This document shows positions 27,535 to 36,953 of a stretch of DNA of 64,000 bases, one piece after another (the first letter of the stretch is position 1; every line of letters starts with the position of its first letter). The stretch is from Thermocoleostomius sinensis A174. GTDB lineage: Bacteria; Cyanobacteriota; Cyanobacteriia; Elainellales; Elainellaceae. The translations under genes were made by a program, and so were the position numbers. The notes beneath the pieces were generated by a model, which was given only the letters and a program-made list of their open reading frames with translations, was not told the origin of the DNA and ran no database searches. Location of the stretch: contig NZ_CP113797.1 of assembly GCF_026802175.1 (NCBI RefSeq), positions 310,001 through 374,000 on the forward strand, written 5' to 3'.

Positions 27535-28377
27535 TTATGCAGATTGGGTAGTAGCAGTATGGCGATTGAAGCAATGAGGGCAGCAAATGCCTGCTTGATA
27601 CTGAGGGGATTGTTGATCAGATTCTGAAATGGGATGACCACAGCCATAGCACATGTCATAATGCCCTGGCTCTAGCCCATGTTGAACCGCAACCCGTTGA
27701 TCGAAGACAAAACACTCACCTTGCCAAAGACTATCCGCAGCCGGAATTTCTTCGAGATACTTCAGGATACCGCCCTTGAGGTGATATACCTCTTGAAATC
27801 CTTGGGATAACAGAAACGAAGAGGCTTTTTCGCAGCGAATGCCACCTGTGCAAAACATGGCAATTTTTTTGTGCTGAGTTGGATCTAGATGCGCTTGCAC
27901 ATAGGCAGGAAACTCTCGAAAAGAGGCTGTTTGAGGATTTTCTGCGCCTTGGAATGTGCCAATGCTGATTTCATACCGGTTGCGAGTATCGATCACAACG
28001 ACATCGGGATCAGAGATCAGCCGATTCCAGTCTTGAGGATCAACATAGGTTCCAACTCGTTCGGTGGGATCAACATGAGGCTGCCCCAAGGTGACGATTT
28101 CTTGCTTCAGCCGCACCTTCATGCGATCGAACGGCATGGTTTCGGCAGTGGATTCTTTATGATCTAAATCTGCCAAGCGCGGATCAGTCCGCAGGTAGGT
28201 CAACACTGCATCAACTCCATTTCGCGCTCCGGCGATTGTGCCATTGATGCCTTCGTTCGCTAGCAAAATGGTGCCTCGAATTTCCTGCTGTTGACACTGT
28301 AATAATAATGGCTGCCGTTTTTCAGCACAGTCTAGCAGCTTAACGAATTTGTAAAAGGTTGCAACGATAATCGCCAT
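27535..28377 (-). CDS. trhO: tRNA uridine-34 hydroxylase TrhO (YceA), rhodanese-fold, 280 aa
   Basis: TrhO oxygenates U34 of tRNAs to ho5U on the way to cmo5U/mo5U. The N-terminal domain starts [12 protein letters not shown] and has [13 protein letters not shown]. The rhodanese domain has [14 protein letters not shown] and the catalytic-loop Cys in [14 protein letters not shown]-terminal Cys-rich segment (CYGCGHPI and CCPHC) could bind zinc and is also seen in other bacterial members. I place the start at ATG 28377, since homology begins there; the longer frame adds 32 unconserved residues. It is divergent from the 28564 gene. Confidence 0.93.
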   Translation of the reverse strand: MAIIVATFYKFVKLLDCAEKRQPLLLQCQQQEIRGTILLANEGINGTIAGARNGVDAVLTYLRTDPRLADLDHKESTAETMPFDRMKVRLKQEIVTLGQPHVDPTERVGTYVDPQDWNRLISDPDVVVIDTRNRYEISIGTFQGAENPQTASFREFPAYVQAHLDPTQHKKIAMFCTGGIRCEKASSFLLSQGFQEVYHLKGGILKYLEEIPAADSLWQGECFVFDQRVAVQHGLEPGHYDMCYGCGHPISESDQQSPQYQAGICCPHCFNRHTATTQSA

Positions 28378-28563
28378 AGATCTATTCTGCCACATCTCCC
28401 CTTTGCCTAGTTTTGAATGATAAGGTGCCATTCCTTTCTGCTGAATTGTTTGCTTGAGTTGCAGCAACTTCATGCAGGATTTAACTTCACACGAGAGTTA
28501 TCTGAAGATGACGCTGGAAAGGCATAATGGGCTAGACGTTCTTAAAGTAGCGTAGAAAGTTCT

Positions 28564-28884
28564 GTGAAGTACTTTTTTCTGTCAGATGGATGGACGGTTG
28601 GTCGCGTTTGGGAGTTTGGAGGTCTTTGGAACGAAGCCGCTTGGCGACGCAAACCGCAAATTGAGCAGACCAACCTGTGCATTTTTGAAAACAACGAAAA
28701 ATTGTGGCTATATCGGGTTGAAGATGCCGTGTTGATGGTGGAAGTAAAGCCGATCGCACCGGAACTAGCTAGTCCACAGACGCGCAGCATTGGACAAGTG
28801 GTTTTAAAACGATTGATCAGTGCTGAACAGGCGATCGATCTATTGTGCAAAGCCGATTTGTTCCTCGATCGATCGGAACATTGA
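28564..28884 (+). CDS. Conserved cyanobacterial hypothetical protein, 106 aa
   Basis: GTG start; the sequence begins KYFFLSDGWTVGRVWEFGGL and continues NLCIFENNEKLWLYRVEDAV, VLMVEVKP, IGQVVLKRLI. The wording is like a small conserved cyanobacterial protein I have seen before, without a known function. It is soluble, with no Cys cluster or membrane segment. It is convergent with the TolC-type gene. Confidence 0.75.
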   Translation: MKYFFLSDGWTVGRVWEFGGLWNEAAWRRKPQIEQTNLCIFENNEKLWLYRVEDAVLMVEVKPIAPELASPQTRSIGQVVLKRLISAEQAIDLLCKADLFLDRSEH

Positions 28885-28963
28885 GGTCGGTGAAGTCGGC
28901 GCAGATGAATCTAGGAATCCAGCATTTCACCCGTTAGCCTTCAGTCTTTATCCCTGCTTCCTC

Positions 28964-31183
28964 CTACGGTACTTCATTCAACTCTCCGTCAGGGAAGTTG
29001 CTCACTTGACGGCGTAGAGTGGCGAGGGCGCGGTTGTAATTGAGAATTGCCTGCAAATTGTTGAACCGAGCTTGGGTTAACGCCGTCTGAGCTTGCAACA
29101 CATCGGTCTGAGTTCCTACCCCTGCTTGGAACCGCAATCGGGCCAGCCGCAGGGCTTCGATCGCCTGTTGTACGGCTAAGTCTGTGGTTTGAATATTCTC
29201 AAAGTTAGAATTTAGCTGTGAATAGGCTTGCTCGACCTGAAAGCGAATTTGGTCACGTTGGTTAGCAAAATTGGTTTCAGCAATAGCAATAGCAGCTTCG
29301 GCTTGTCTAGCTCGCGATCGAGCAGCCCCGCCATCATAGAGGGGTACACTGACCCCAAGCGTAGCCGTGAAATTAGAGAGAAATCCAGCATCTTCCTGAG
29401 GCGAGTCAGGGTCAGTTGCCAGCGTATTGGTTAAGGCATAACGAGTAGACACTGTGACTTGGGGTCCAAGTGCGGCTAAAGCCTCTCGGCGGTTGCGTTC
29501 CCCAATTTCTCGCTGCACCAGTAGCTGTTCTAGTTCGGCTCGGTTACGATAGGCCGCTACGATCGTTTCTTCTAAGTCTAGTTCCCACTCACCTGCAATT
29601 TCGATCGGATCGGCAGCGGCGAGGGTGATGGTTTGATTCAGGTTTAACCGTTCGGCCAACTGACGACGGGCAATTTCTTGATCACTTTCCTGATTGCGCA
29701 GGTTTTGCAGAGCATTGGCCACATCTACTTGCGCTTGCAGCACATCAAAGCGAGTTCCAACTCCGGCTCGTTCTAGCGCTTCGGCATCTCGAAGGCTACG
29801 CTCGGCCTCTTCTAGAGACGCTCGGAAGATTTGCACTTCTTCGTCGGCTTCTTGCAGATCGTAATAATCTCGGGTGATCTGAAGGATCAAATCTTCTGTT
29901 TCGCTCTCGATCTGTAGTTCTTGTAGCCGTACCCGACGCTCTGCGGCTTGAATCGCTGCCGATCGGCGTCCAGAGGTGTAGAGGGAGTACTCAACCGTCA
30001 GAGCACCTCCTAAAACTAGGGAGCGAGATACAGGAGTTTCAACACGTGTATCTGAATTTGGGTCTAAAGGATTTTCTCGAACTGGATTAACAGATTCGCT
30101 GGCTCCGTATTCAGACTCAACGCCAGCAGACACAGTAGGATAGTTGGCGGCTTCTGCTTCTCGGAGGGCCGCTCGTTGCTGTTCTAGCTCCAACCGCACA
30201 GCTTGCAAATCAGCACTATTGCGAATGCCCAATTCGATCGCCTGCTCTAGAGTGAGGGGTTGAGTCCCCACCAGTTCCACTTCTTCGGGGGTGGTGGGGA
30301 AGGAAAGCGGGTTGGCATCGGGATTGAGATAGTCAGGTGTTGCCCCGCGTGGATCGCTCGGTTGTATCAGATTGTCATCTTCGATCGCTTCAATCTCCTC
30401 GGTTTCCAAATCTTCTGATTCTTCCTCCACTGCCTCATCTAGGTCTGTAGGAGCGGGAGCAGAAGGTTCCAACTCTGGGGTCTCTGGAAAAGGTTCAGGG
30501 TCTGGCAGAGGGGCAGGGTCCTCCCGATCTTCTAAACGATCTGCTGGCTGATCGAGACTGGGATCGGGAGAATCAACCGAATCAGTCGAATCTATTGGAG
30601 CGACGGGGGCGACTGGCGGTTCCACTTCCGGTTCGCTGGGAGTGTCTCTGGGCAGTGTTTCTGGAGTTGGTGTTTCTGGAGTTAGTGTTTCTGGTTGTCC
30701 AGGTGGATCGATCGTATTAGACGGATCAACCCTTGGCAAAGCGGGCGGTTCGGATTCTTCCGTCGGCTCTTCCAAGGGGGCAGCAGGGGCTTCGCCATCC
30801 GATTCTTGCAACTCATCTTCGGAGGTGACTTGAGCCGTTAGAGGAACTGCCGTCCCTGATTCAGAGGTCCCGATGAAGAGTTTAATCAAAGGAGTTGCAA
30901 CGGCTTGCCGAGGCTTAGCTACTGGCTCTTCGGAGGGTTCAGTGGGGGGGGTATGAGTCCAATTCACCTCACGGATGGTTTCTGCGGAAGCGGATTGATT
31001 GGTCGATCGAAGCGATGAGGGTTGCCGGTGATGCGATCGGGGCGAAGATGCTTTCTCTACAGCATTATTCGATGTTTGATTTGCGGCATCTGCCTCAGCT
31101 TGATAAGACTGAGCCGGAACGGCTGTTCCCAAGAAGACAATTGTAGTAATGCCGACAGCAACCAGAGGACTTGAGGATGACAT
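28964..31183 (-). CDS. TolC-family outer-membrane efflux protein with long acidic/proline-rich N-terminal region, 739 aa
   Basis: The signal peptide covers residues 1-27 (ITTIVFLGTAVPAQS). Residues 30-295 are unusual: rich in Pro, Glu and Asp, with a repeated PET motif (about 165-185). From residue 310 come two OEP repeats with LTLEQAIELGIRNSADLQAV and a long helical hairpin, ending LARLRFQAGVGTQTDVLQAQ. It forms the outer-membrane channel of tripartite exporters in the TolC/HgdD group. No membrane-fusion protein or ABC/RND pump lies nearby, so it is likely a general channel. The start ATG is at 31183. Confidence 0.93.
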   Translation of the reverse strand: MSSSSPLVAVGITTIVFLGTAVPAQSYQAEADAANQTSNNAVEKASSPRSHHRQPSSLRSTNQSASAETIREVNWTHTPPTEPSEEPVAKPRQAVATPLIKLFIGTSESGTAVPLTAQVTSEDELQESDGEAPAAPLEEPTEESEPPALPRVDPSNTIDPPGQPETLTPETPTPETLPRDTPSEPEVEPPVAPVAPIDSTDSVDSPDPSLDQPADRLEDREDPAPLPDPEPFPETPELEPSAPAPTDLDEAVEEESEDLETEEIEAIEDDNLIQPSDPRGATPDYLNPDANPLSFPTTPEEVELVGTQPLTLEQAIELGIRNSADLQAVRLELEQQRAALREAEAANYPTVSAGVESEYGASESVNPVRENPLDPNSDTRVETPVSRSLVLGGALTVEYSLYTSGRRSAAIQAAERRVRLQELQIESETEDLILQITRDYYDLQEADEEVQIFRASLEEAERSLRDAEALERAGVGTRFDVLQAQVDVANALQNLRNQESDQEIARRQLAERLNLNQTITLAAADPIEIAGEWELDLEETIVAAYRNRAELEQLLVQREIGERNRREALAALGPQVTVSTRYALTNTLATDPDSPQEDAGFLSNFTATLGVSVPLYDGGAARSRARQAEAAIAIAETNFANQRDQIRFQVEQAYSQLNSNFENIQTTDLAVQQAIEALRLARLRFQAGVGTQTDVLQAQTALTQARFNNLQAILNYNRALATLRRQVSNFPDGELNEVP

Positions 31184-31644
31184 AGCGTTAATCTCTCACA
31201 CCAAAAAAGCTCACCGAAAATCTAACCCTTTAGCAGGATACTGATTGAATAGCAACGTTGGCAAACGATCGAGCGGCATTTAGCTCAGGCTTTCACAATG
31301 ACAACGTCGTTATTTTGTAAGTTGTGCACCAACTTTAGCGAGTTTTGAGAACAATGCTGCATTCGGTATCAATAAACCGTTGAATCTTAAACAATACGTC
31401 AACAAAAATGTACCTTAAGAGGTTTCTATTAAAATCAAAGATTAATTAATAACCTGCTGCAATCGACTGGCTGGGTGATTTTTCTAGTCGCGCAAAAATA
31501 CAAGGGCTGGCAAAAGCCAAAATCTTTCCAACATAGAGGTTTGTGGCTGCACCTTTGCAGTAGAATGACCTGTTGTGGAAAACCCTGCTAAAACCAGTTT
31601 GAAGGCCAGGGCGTCTGTTCTTTCACTGAGACCACCCGCGAATC
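31184..31644. other. Divergent promoter region of the TolC-family gene and serA
   Basis: About 460 bp. AT-rich tracts at 31370-31450 fit promoters for both directions. No gene and no riboswitch was recognised. Confidence 0.45.
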
Positions 31645-33237
31645 ATGCCAAAGGTTCTTGTTTCCGATCCGATCGACCAAGTTGGAATTGATATCCTCTC
31701 TCAAGTTGCCCAGGTCGATGTTAAAACAAATCTACCTCCTGAAGAATTATTGCAAATTATTTCAGATTACGATGCGCTGATGATTCGTTCCGGAACCCGC
31801 GTCACTAAAGAGGTGATTGAGGCCGGTAATCAGCTTAAAATTATTGGGCGAGCCGGGGTTGGAGTCGATAATGTAGATGTGCCAACGGCTACACGACGCG
31901 GCGTTTTGGTTGTCAATTCTCCAGAGGGGAACACTGTGGCAGCGGCTGAACATGCTGTGGCCATGATGTTGTCGCTTTCGCGCTATATTCCAGATGCCAA
32001 TCAGTCAGTTAAGGGTGGACAGTGGGATCGCAAGAGCTTTACAGGGGTGGAAGTTTACAAAAAAACGCTGGGAATTGTGGGCCTCGGCAAAATTGGCTCG
32101 CATGTAGCCAGCATTGCCCGCGCAATGGGAATGCGGTTGTTGGCTTATGATCCCTATCTGTCGATGGAACGAGCCGAGCAGTTGGGCTGTCAGCTTGTGG
32201 AACTTGATTTTTTGTTTCAAGAAGCCGATTACATAACCCTGCACATGCCCAAAACGCCAGAAACCTATCACTTGATCAATGCGGAGGCGTTGAACAAGAT
32301 GAAACCCACCACTCGCATTATTAACTGTGCGAGAGGCGGCATCATTGATGAAGAAGCGCTGGTTGAGGCGCTCAAGCAGGGTAAGATTGCTGGAGCCGCT
32401 CTGGATGTCTATGAACAAGAACCGTTGCAGGCAGAGTCCTCACTTCGATCGCTGGGCAAGCAGTTGATTCTTACTCCCCACTTGGGAGCCTCTACCGAAG
32501 AAGCTCAGGTGAATGTGGCGATCGATGTGGCCGAACAAATTCGTGATGTGCTGTTGGGGCTGCCGGCCCGATCGGCTGTTAACATTCCTGGATTACGCCC
32601 CGACTTGATGGAAAAACTGCGTCCGTATCTGCTGCTCGCAGAAACCTTGGGAAATTTTGTCAGTCAGTTGGCAGGAGGACGCATTGAATCGTTCCATATC
32701 AAACTGCAAGGAGATTTGGCTACTAATGAGAGTCAGCCGATCGTCATTGCCGCCTTGAAAGGATTGCTCTCCCATGCCTTGCAAGAACGTGTTAACTATG
32801 TCAATGCCAATATTGAAGCCAAAGAACGAGGCATACACGTTGTAGAAACCCGCGATGCCACCGTGAAAGACTATACTGGCTCGCTGTTACTGTCAGCGAC
32901 CGGCCCCTTAGGAACTCACTCTGTTACTGGTGCATTGCTGGGCGATAATGAAATTCGCATCACCAGCATCGATGAGTTTCCCATCAACGTGCCCCCCAGC
33001 CGCTACATGTTGTTTACCTTGCACCGAGACATGCCCGGCATCATCGGAAAGATTGGCTCGCTTTTGGGCAGCTTCAACGTCAACATCGCCAGTATGCAAG
33101 TCGGTCGTAAGCTGGTGCGGGGTGATGCAGTCATGGTGCTGAGCCTTGATGATCCCATTCCTGATGGCATTTTGTCGGAAATTACCAAAGTCAATGGTAT
33201 TCGCGACGCCTATACCGTGACGTTGCCAGAGAATTAG
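31645..33237 (+). CDS. serA: D-3-phosphoglycerate dehydrogenase, 530 aa
   Basis: It oxidises 3-phosphoglycerate to 3-phosphohydroxypyruvate, the first step of serine synthesis. The NAD-binding motif is GIVGLGKIGSHVA (about residues 145-157), with catalytic Arg/Glu/His-type segments NCARGGIIDEEAL and LTPHLGASTEEA. An intervening ASB domain and a C-terminal ACT domain (YMLFTLHRDMPGIIGKIGSL) make it the long, ACT-containing form of about 525-530 aa. The ATG is at 31645. prmA follows 113 bp downstream on the same strand. Confidence 0.97.
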   Translation: MPKVLVSDPIDQVGIDILSQVAQVDVKTNLPPEELLQIISDYDALMIRSGTRVTKEVIEAGNQLKIIGRAGVGVDNVDVPTATRRGVLVVNSPEGNTVAAAEHAVAMMLSLSRYIPDANQSVKGGQWDRKSFTGVEVYKKTLGIVGLGKIGSHVASIARAMGMRLLAYDPYLSMERAEQLGCQLVELDFLFQEADYITLHMPKTPETYHLINAEALNKMKPTTRIINCARGGIIDEEALVEALKQGKIAGAALDVYEQEPLQAESSLRSLGKQLILTPHLGASTEEAQVNVAIDVAEQIRDVLLGLPARSAVNIPGLRPDLMEKLRPYLLLAETLGNFVSQLAGGRIESFHIKLQGDLATNESQPIVIAALKGLLSHALQERVNYVNANIEAKERGIHVVETRDATVKDYTGSLLLSATGPLGTHSVTGALLGDNEIRITSIDEFPINVPPSRYMLFTLHRDMPGIIGKIGSLLGSFNVNIASMQVGRKLVRGDAVMVLSLDDPIPDGILSEITKVNGIRDAYTVTLPEN

Positions 33238-33350
33238 CAAGGCAGAAAGCAGAGGGACGAAGGATGGACTATCAAGGTAACCGGAAAAAGGAAAAAATTT
33301 ACTCACCTTTTGCCTGAATTTCCTAACCCCTAACCCCAACCCTTAAACTA

Positions 33351-34250
33351 ATGACCAATAGCTGGTGGGAAATTCAAGTTGTCTGCGAGCCAATCATGGA
33401 AGAGTTAGTCTTCTGGCGATTGGATGATTTTGGTTGCCGAGGGTCGGCTAGCGAGACCACGCCCGATCGGTACTGGATCAAGTCTTACTTACCGCAGATG
33501 AGGACCCAACCGCAAGACTTGACGGCGCTAGCATCATTACTACGACAGGATGCAATTAGTACTGGCTTTTCTGCGCCGATCGTGACCTGGAGCTTAATTG
33601 AGGAAGAGGACTGGGCCAGCAGTTGGAAAGATCACTGGCACCCCCAGGAAATTGGCGATCGCTTCTTGATTAATCCGGCTTGGCTCCCTCCACCGCAAAC
33701 CGATCGTCTCCTCCTCAAGCTTGATCCTGGGGTTGCCTTCGGCACCGGGGCCCACGCCACTACCCAGCTTTGTCTAGAAGCGTTAGAGATGCGTTTAGAT
33801 AACTCTAATGCTGAGGCAGGTTCTGAGGTCGTGATTGCCGATATTGGCTGCGGCTCTGGGATTCTCTCGATTGGGGCCCTGCTGCTGGGAGCTAAACGTG
33901 TCTATGCCGTTGATGTTGATCCACTAGCCGTGCTCTCTACAACTCGCAATCGCGAGATGAATCAAGTTGAACGCGAGCGGTTGATAGTGGCAGAAGGGAG
34001 TCTGGATTGGCTAATTCAGACTCTATCTACCCCGGTAGATGGCATCGTTTGCAACATCTTGGCCGATGTCATCCTGCAATTGATTCCCAAAATGGGCGAA
34101 ATTGCTAAACCAACAACGTGGGGTGTCCTCAGCGGTATTTTAGTCGATCAAGTTAGTCCGATTGTTCAAACTCTAGAGCAGCACGGTTGGACAATGGCTA
34201 CCCTCTGGCGCAAACAGGACTGGTGCTGTCTAAATATTCGCCGCTCCTAA
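33351..34250 (+). CDS. prmA: Ribosomal protein L11 methyltransferase, 299 aa
   Basis: PrmA trimethylates L11. The N-terminal substrate-binding domain ([19 protein letters not shown]) is followed by a Rossmann SAM domain with [45 protein letters not shown] and NILADVI. The length of 299 is normal. It is the second gene after serA, as in many cyanobacteria, and convergent with the YjbQ-type gene. Confidence 0.96.
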   Translation: MTNSWWEIQVVCEPIMEELVFWRLDDFGCRGSASETTPDRYWIKSYLPQMRTQPQDLTALASLLRQDAISTGFSAPIVTWSLIEEEDWASSWKDHWHPQEIGDRFLINPAWLPPPQTDRLLLKLDPGVAFGTGAHATTQLCLEALEMRLDNSNAEAGSEVVIADIGCGSGILSIGALLLGAKRVYAVDVDPLAVLSTTRNREMNQVERERLIVAEGSLDWLIQTLSTPVDGIVCNILADVILQLIPKMGEIAKPTTWGVLSGILVDQVSPIVQTLEQHGWTMATLWRKQDWCCLNIRRS

Positions 34251-34281
34251 TCTTAATTTGTTCGTTACAACCTGGATGCTG

Positions 34282-34698
34282 CTAGTCGCCCATGACATGG
34301 ACCACAAGCTCCCGGACATGGCGATGTTGGCGATGCTCCCAAATATAGATACCTTGCCACGTCCCCAACGCTAGCCGACCTTGAACAATCGGAATCTGTT
34401 CGGAGGTGTGCGTCAAAACCGTGCGAATATGGGCCGGCATATCATCGGGCCCTTCAGTGCTGTGAATATAACGATCGCCTTCTGGTACCAGCTTAGACAA
34501 GAAGTTGGACAAATCAGTTAACACATCCGGATCGGCGTTTTCTTGAATGATTAAACTGGCAGAGGTATGGCGTAGAAACAGCGTACATAAGCCCGTTTGA
34601 ATGCCAGAATCCGCAACAACGGCTGTCACCTTCGATGTGATTTTGTGGAGGGACTTGCCGCTAGTTTGAACTTTGATGATTTGTTGATGGTGAACCAT
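34282..34698 (-). CDS. YjbQ-family (UPF0047) protein, 138 aa
   Basis: The sequence has the family's beta-rich fold with LCTLFLRHTSASLIIQENAD (metal/ligand-binding His region), HIRTVLTHTSEQIPI and LGTWQGIYIWEHRQHRH at the C-terminus. Some members have thiamine-phosphate synthase activity, but the usual cellular role is not settled. The length of 138 aa is typical. The start ATG is at 34698. Confidence 0.92.
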   Translation of the reverse strand: MVHHQQIIKVQTSGKSLHKITSKVTAVVADSGIQTGLCTLFLRHTSASLIIQENADPDVLTDLSNFLSKLVPEGDRYIHSTEGPDDMPAHIRTVLTHTSEQIPIVQGRLALGTWQGIYIWEHRQHRHVRELVVHVMGD

Positions 34699-34999
34699 AA
34701 GTCAGCGGTACAAAGTTCTGTTGAGAACTTCATGTTTTTCTTCGTCTTTTCATTCAAGTTACAGGCAGAGCGTCAGCTATGCAATGACATCTAAATCGGG
34801 CGTTGCTGAACCGAAGTATGATTCTCGGGCTGGAGATGCTTGCAGTCCTCACCCTAGCCCTCTCCCAAAGCAGAGGAAACAAGAGTCCTAGCTCCCTTCT
34901 CCTAGGGAGAAGAGTTTGGGATGCGGGCAATTCCTATCTGCGCTCAGCAATGCTCTAAATCGGTCTGCCTCTATCACACCAATTTGAGCGCTGCTTTTA
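34699..34999. other. Intergenic region with dispersed repeat
   Basis: About 300 bp between the YjbQ-type gene and tRNA-Gly. It contains palindromic repeat copy C at 34846-34928. No gene is seen. Confidence 0.5.
34846..34928. repeat. Imperfect palindromic dispersed intergenic repeat, copy C
   Basis: It contains CCTCACCCTAGCCCTCTCCC and, further on, the perfect hairpin CTTCTCC (34896-34902) with GGAGAAG (34906-34912), loop 3 nt. It is the closest of the three copies to the familiar cyanobacterial form. Confidence 0.7.
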
Positions 35000-35070
35000 A
35001 GCGGGTGAAGGGAATCGAACCCTCGCTGACAGGATGGGAACCTGTCGTTCTACCACTAAACTACACCCGC
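35000..35070 (-). tRNA. tRNA-Gly (anticodon CCC)
   Basis: On the minus strand, a 7-bp acceptor stem GCGGGTG/CACCCGC, a D-arm, an anticodon stem ACAGG/CCTGT with loop TTCCCAT (anticodon CCC), and a T-arm GAGGG-TTCGATT-CCCTT with one G-T pair. The discriminator base is T, usual for bacterial tRNA-Gly. CCA is not encoded. Confidence 0.96.
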
Positions 35071-35417
35071 GTGCATTTAAACATAGCGCATTGTTGAACG
35101 GGTGAGACAGTCATTGGCGCCAAGGGACTTCACATCATGTTAAACGGGGGGGCATCTCCCTACTTCCCAAATAAACAGGGTTCCACCGTCTACCTTCCCA
35201 AATAAACAGGTTCACAACGTCACAGATACTCAAAAGACGCGCTACAGTCAATAGAGTAACTGTCAGAGTAACTGTTAAACCTTGTGACAAAACTGTGCCC
35301 TTCTGTTGCCTTACCTCACAAATTAAAGATTGATGGTGAGATAGGGTGACTAACGGATGGGCATTCTTGATTAAAAATGGGCACGAATGCGCCATTCTTT
35401 CAACACGGGGACCCAGG
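35071..35417. other. Intergenic region with direct repeats
   Basis: About 350 bp upstream of the HD-domain gene. A 17-bp direct repeat CTTCCCAAATAAACAGG occurs at 35163-35179 and 35194-35210, and AGAGTAACTGT occurs twice around 35250-35275. No gene is seen in it. Confidence 0.55.
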
Positions 35418-36314
35418 ATGTTTAATGCGACGGAACTACTCATTGATGACTTCGTTAAAAAGTTGAAGGAAGGCTACCATCGCACCTATGGCGGTTGGAA
35501 GCACGACTATGAAGATATCATTGGCTGGGTCGGCTCCATGGCATTGGAGAACATTGCCAACAGCGATGCACTGTACCATAATGTTGAACACACAATTTTG
35601 GTCACGTTAGTCGGTCAGGAAATTCTACGTGGCAAGCACATTCGTGAAGGCGGCGTTTCCTGTGAAGATTGGCTACATTTCATCATTTCATTGGTTTGCC
35701 ATGATATTGGCTATGTAAAGGGTGTTTGTCGTCGCGATCGCAATGGTTGGTATGACAAGGGGAATGGCGAAATGATTCATCTGCCACCCGGAGCCTCAGA
35801 TGCCAGCCTGACGCCGTTTCATGTCGATCGGGCTAAGCTTTTTGTAGAAGAACGGTTTGGCGGACACAATCTCATTGATGCGGAACGGATTAAGCGTAAC
35901 ATCGAGCTAACGCGGTTCCCGGTTCCCAATGCGGAAGATCACCAAGATACGATGAATTTTCCCGGCTTAATTCGAGCCTCTGACCTAATTGGGCAACTGA
36001 GTGATCCACGCTACTTGAAAAAAATTGGAGCACTCTATTACGAGTTTGAAGAGACAGGCGTCAACAAAGCGCTGGGCTATCGCCACCCAGGCGATTTGCG
36101 CAAGAACTATCCCAAGTTTTATTGGAATGGAGTCTATCCCTACGTGAAAGACGGGCTGCGCTACTTGGAACTGACGCAGCAGGGCAAGTTGGTAGTTGCC
36201 AATCTCTACTCTAACGTGTTTGTGGTAGAGCACGAACCGCTGAATCCTGAGGTGATGCCCGACAGCCATATTCAAAGCTGTGCAAATCATCATGAAATCA
36301 ACTCTTTAGCTTAG
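35418..36314 (+). CDS. HD-domain metal-dependent phosphohydrolase-like protein, 298 aa
   Basis: I start at ATG 35418 (MFNATELLIDDFVKKL) because the 24 residues before it look non-coding. HD-type metal ligands are seen as ALYHNVEHTILV, ISLVCHDIGYVKG and FHVDRAKLFV. It matches the pattern of an HD-domain metalloprotein conserved in cyanobacteria; the substrate (possibly a nucleotide or cyclic nucleotide) is unknown. The length is close to 300 aa. It is a single gene, upstream of the receiver gene. Confidence 0.88.
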   Translation: MFNATELLIDDFVKKLKEGYHRTYGGWKHDYEDIIGWVGSMALENIANSDALYHNVEHTILVTLVGQEILRGKHIREGGVSCEDWLHFIISLVCHDIGYVKGVCRRDRNGWYDKGNGEMIHLPPGASDASLTPFHVDRAKLFVEERFGGHNLIDAERIKRNIELTRFPVPNAEDHQDTMNFPGLIRASDLIGQLSDPRYLKKIGALYYEFEETGVNKALGYRHPGDLRKNYPKFYWNGVYPYVKDGLRYLELTQQGKLVVANLYSNVFVVEHEPLNPEVMPDSHIQSCANHHEINSLA

Positions 36315-36449
36315 TTTCTGGTTGAGTTAACGCTTGGCGTGTACCCTGGAACGGTTTTTCTTTGCATAAAACATGCTTTCCGAGAGAGCCTAAATTTTTC
36401 CTGATATGTGGAAACTAGATAGACTTCCCTCCAAAGCAGAGACGATTCT

Positions 36450-36953
36450 ATGAGCAGCAATGAGCACTCGTTTCAGAGCAACCAAACCAAGCAAATTACT
36501 GAGCCGTGTACGAACGCCAGCTTGGCTGAATCTGCTATGTTCCACGATCAATCCACCTTGAAGGGGGTTCACGTTCTATTGGTTGAGGATGAACTCGATA
36601 TCGCAGAACTGCTGATTGTGATGCTGGAAGGGGTTGGGGCACATATTATGTGGGCAGCGTTGGCAGAAGAAGCCTTGGACGCACTTGAGCATTTTCAACC
36701 CGATATTTTAATTTGCAATGTCAAATTGCCCGATCGCAATGGCGATTGGTTAATTCAACAGATTCGTGCTAGAGAATTAGGGCTGCCTTACCATTTGCCC
36801 GCTATTGCCGTAACGTCGTACTCCAGAGATTTCACTGCTAAACCACTGTTGTTAGCAGGGTTTGATTGCTTTCTATCAAAGCTACAAGACCCACATGAAT
36901 TGATCTCAACGGTTGCTCGTTTGCTTCAGCAGGGCAGCAATTGCTTCTACTAA
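36450..36953 (+). CDS. Pseudo-receiver protein (phospho-acceptor Asp replaced by Asn), 167 aa
   Basis: Residues 1-35 are an unstructured N-terminal tail. Residues 38-160 have the receiver fold: acidic pocket VEDE (about 45-48), Thr122 in AVTSYSRDF and Lys144 in FLSKLQD. The acceptor position, in FQPDILICNVKLPDRNG, is Asn90 instead of Asp, so normal phosphorylation is not possible. There is no output domain. The last 48 bp overlap, convergently, the 3' end of the large hybrid kinase gene, whose own C-terminal receiver is of the same type. It may be a signalling mimic or a binding partner. Confidence 0.88.
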   Translation: MSSNEHSFQSNQTKQITEPCTNASLAESAMFHDQSTLKGVHVLLVEDELDIAELLIVMLEGVGAHIMWAALAEEALDALEHFQPDILICNVKLPDRNGDWLIQQIRARELGLPYHLPAIAVTSYSRDFTAKPLLLAGFDCFLSKLQDPHELISTVARLLQQGSNCFY

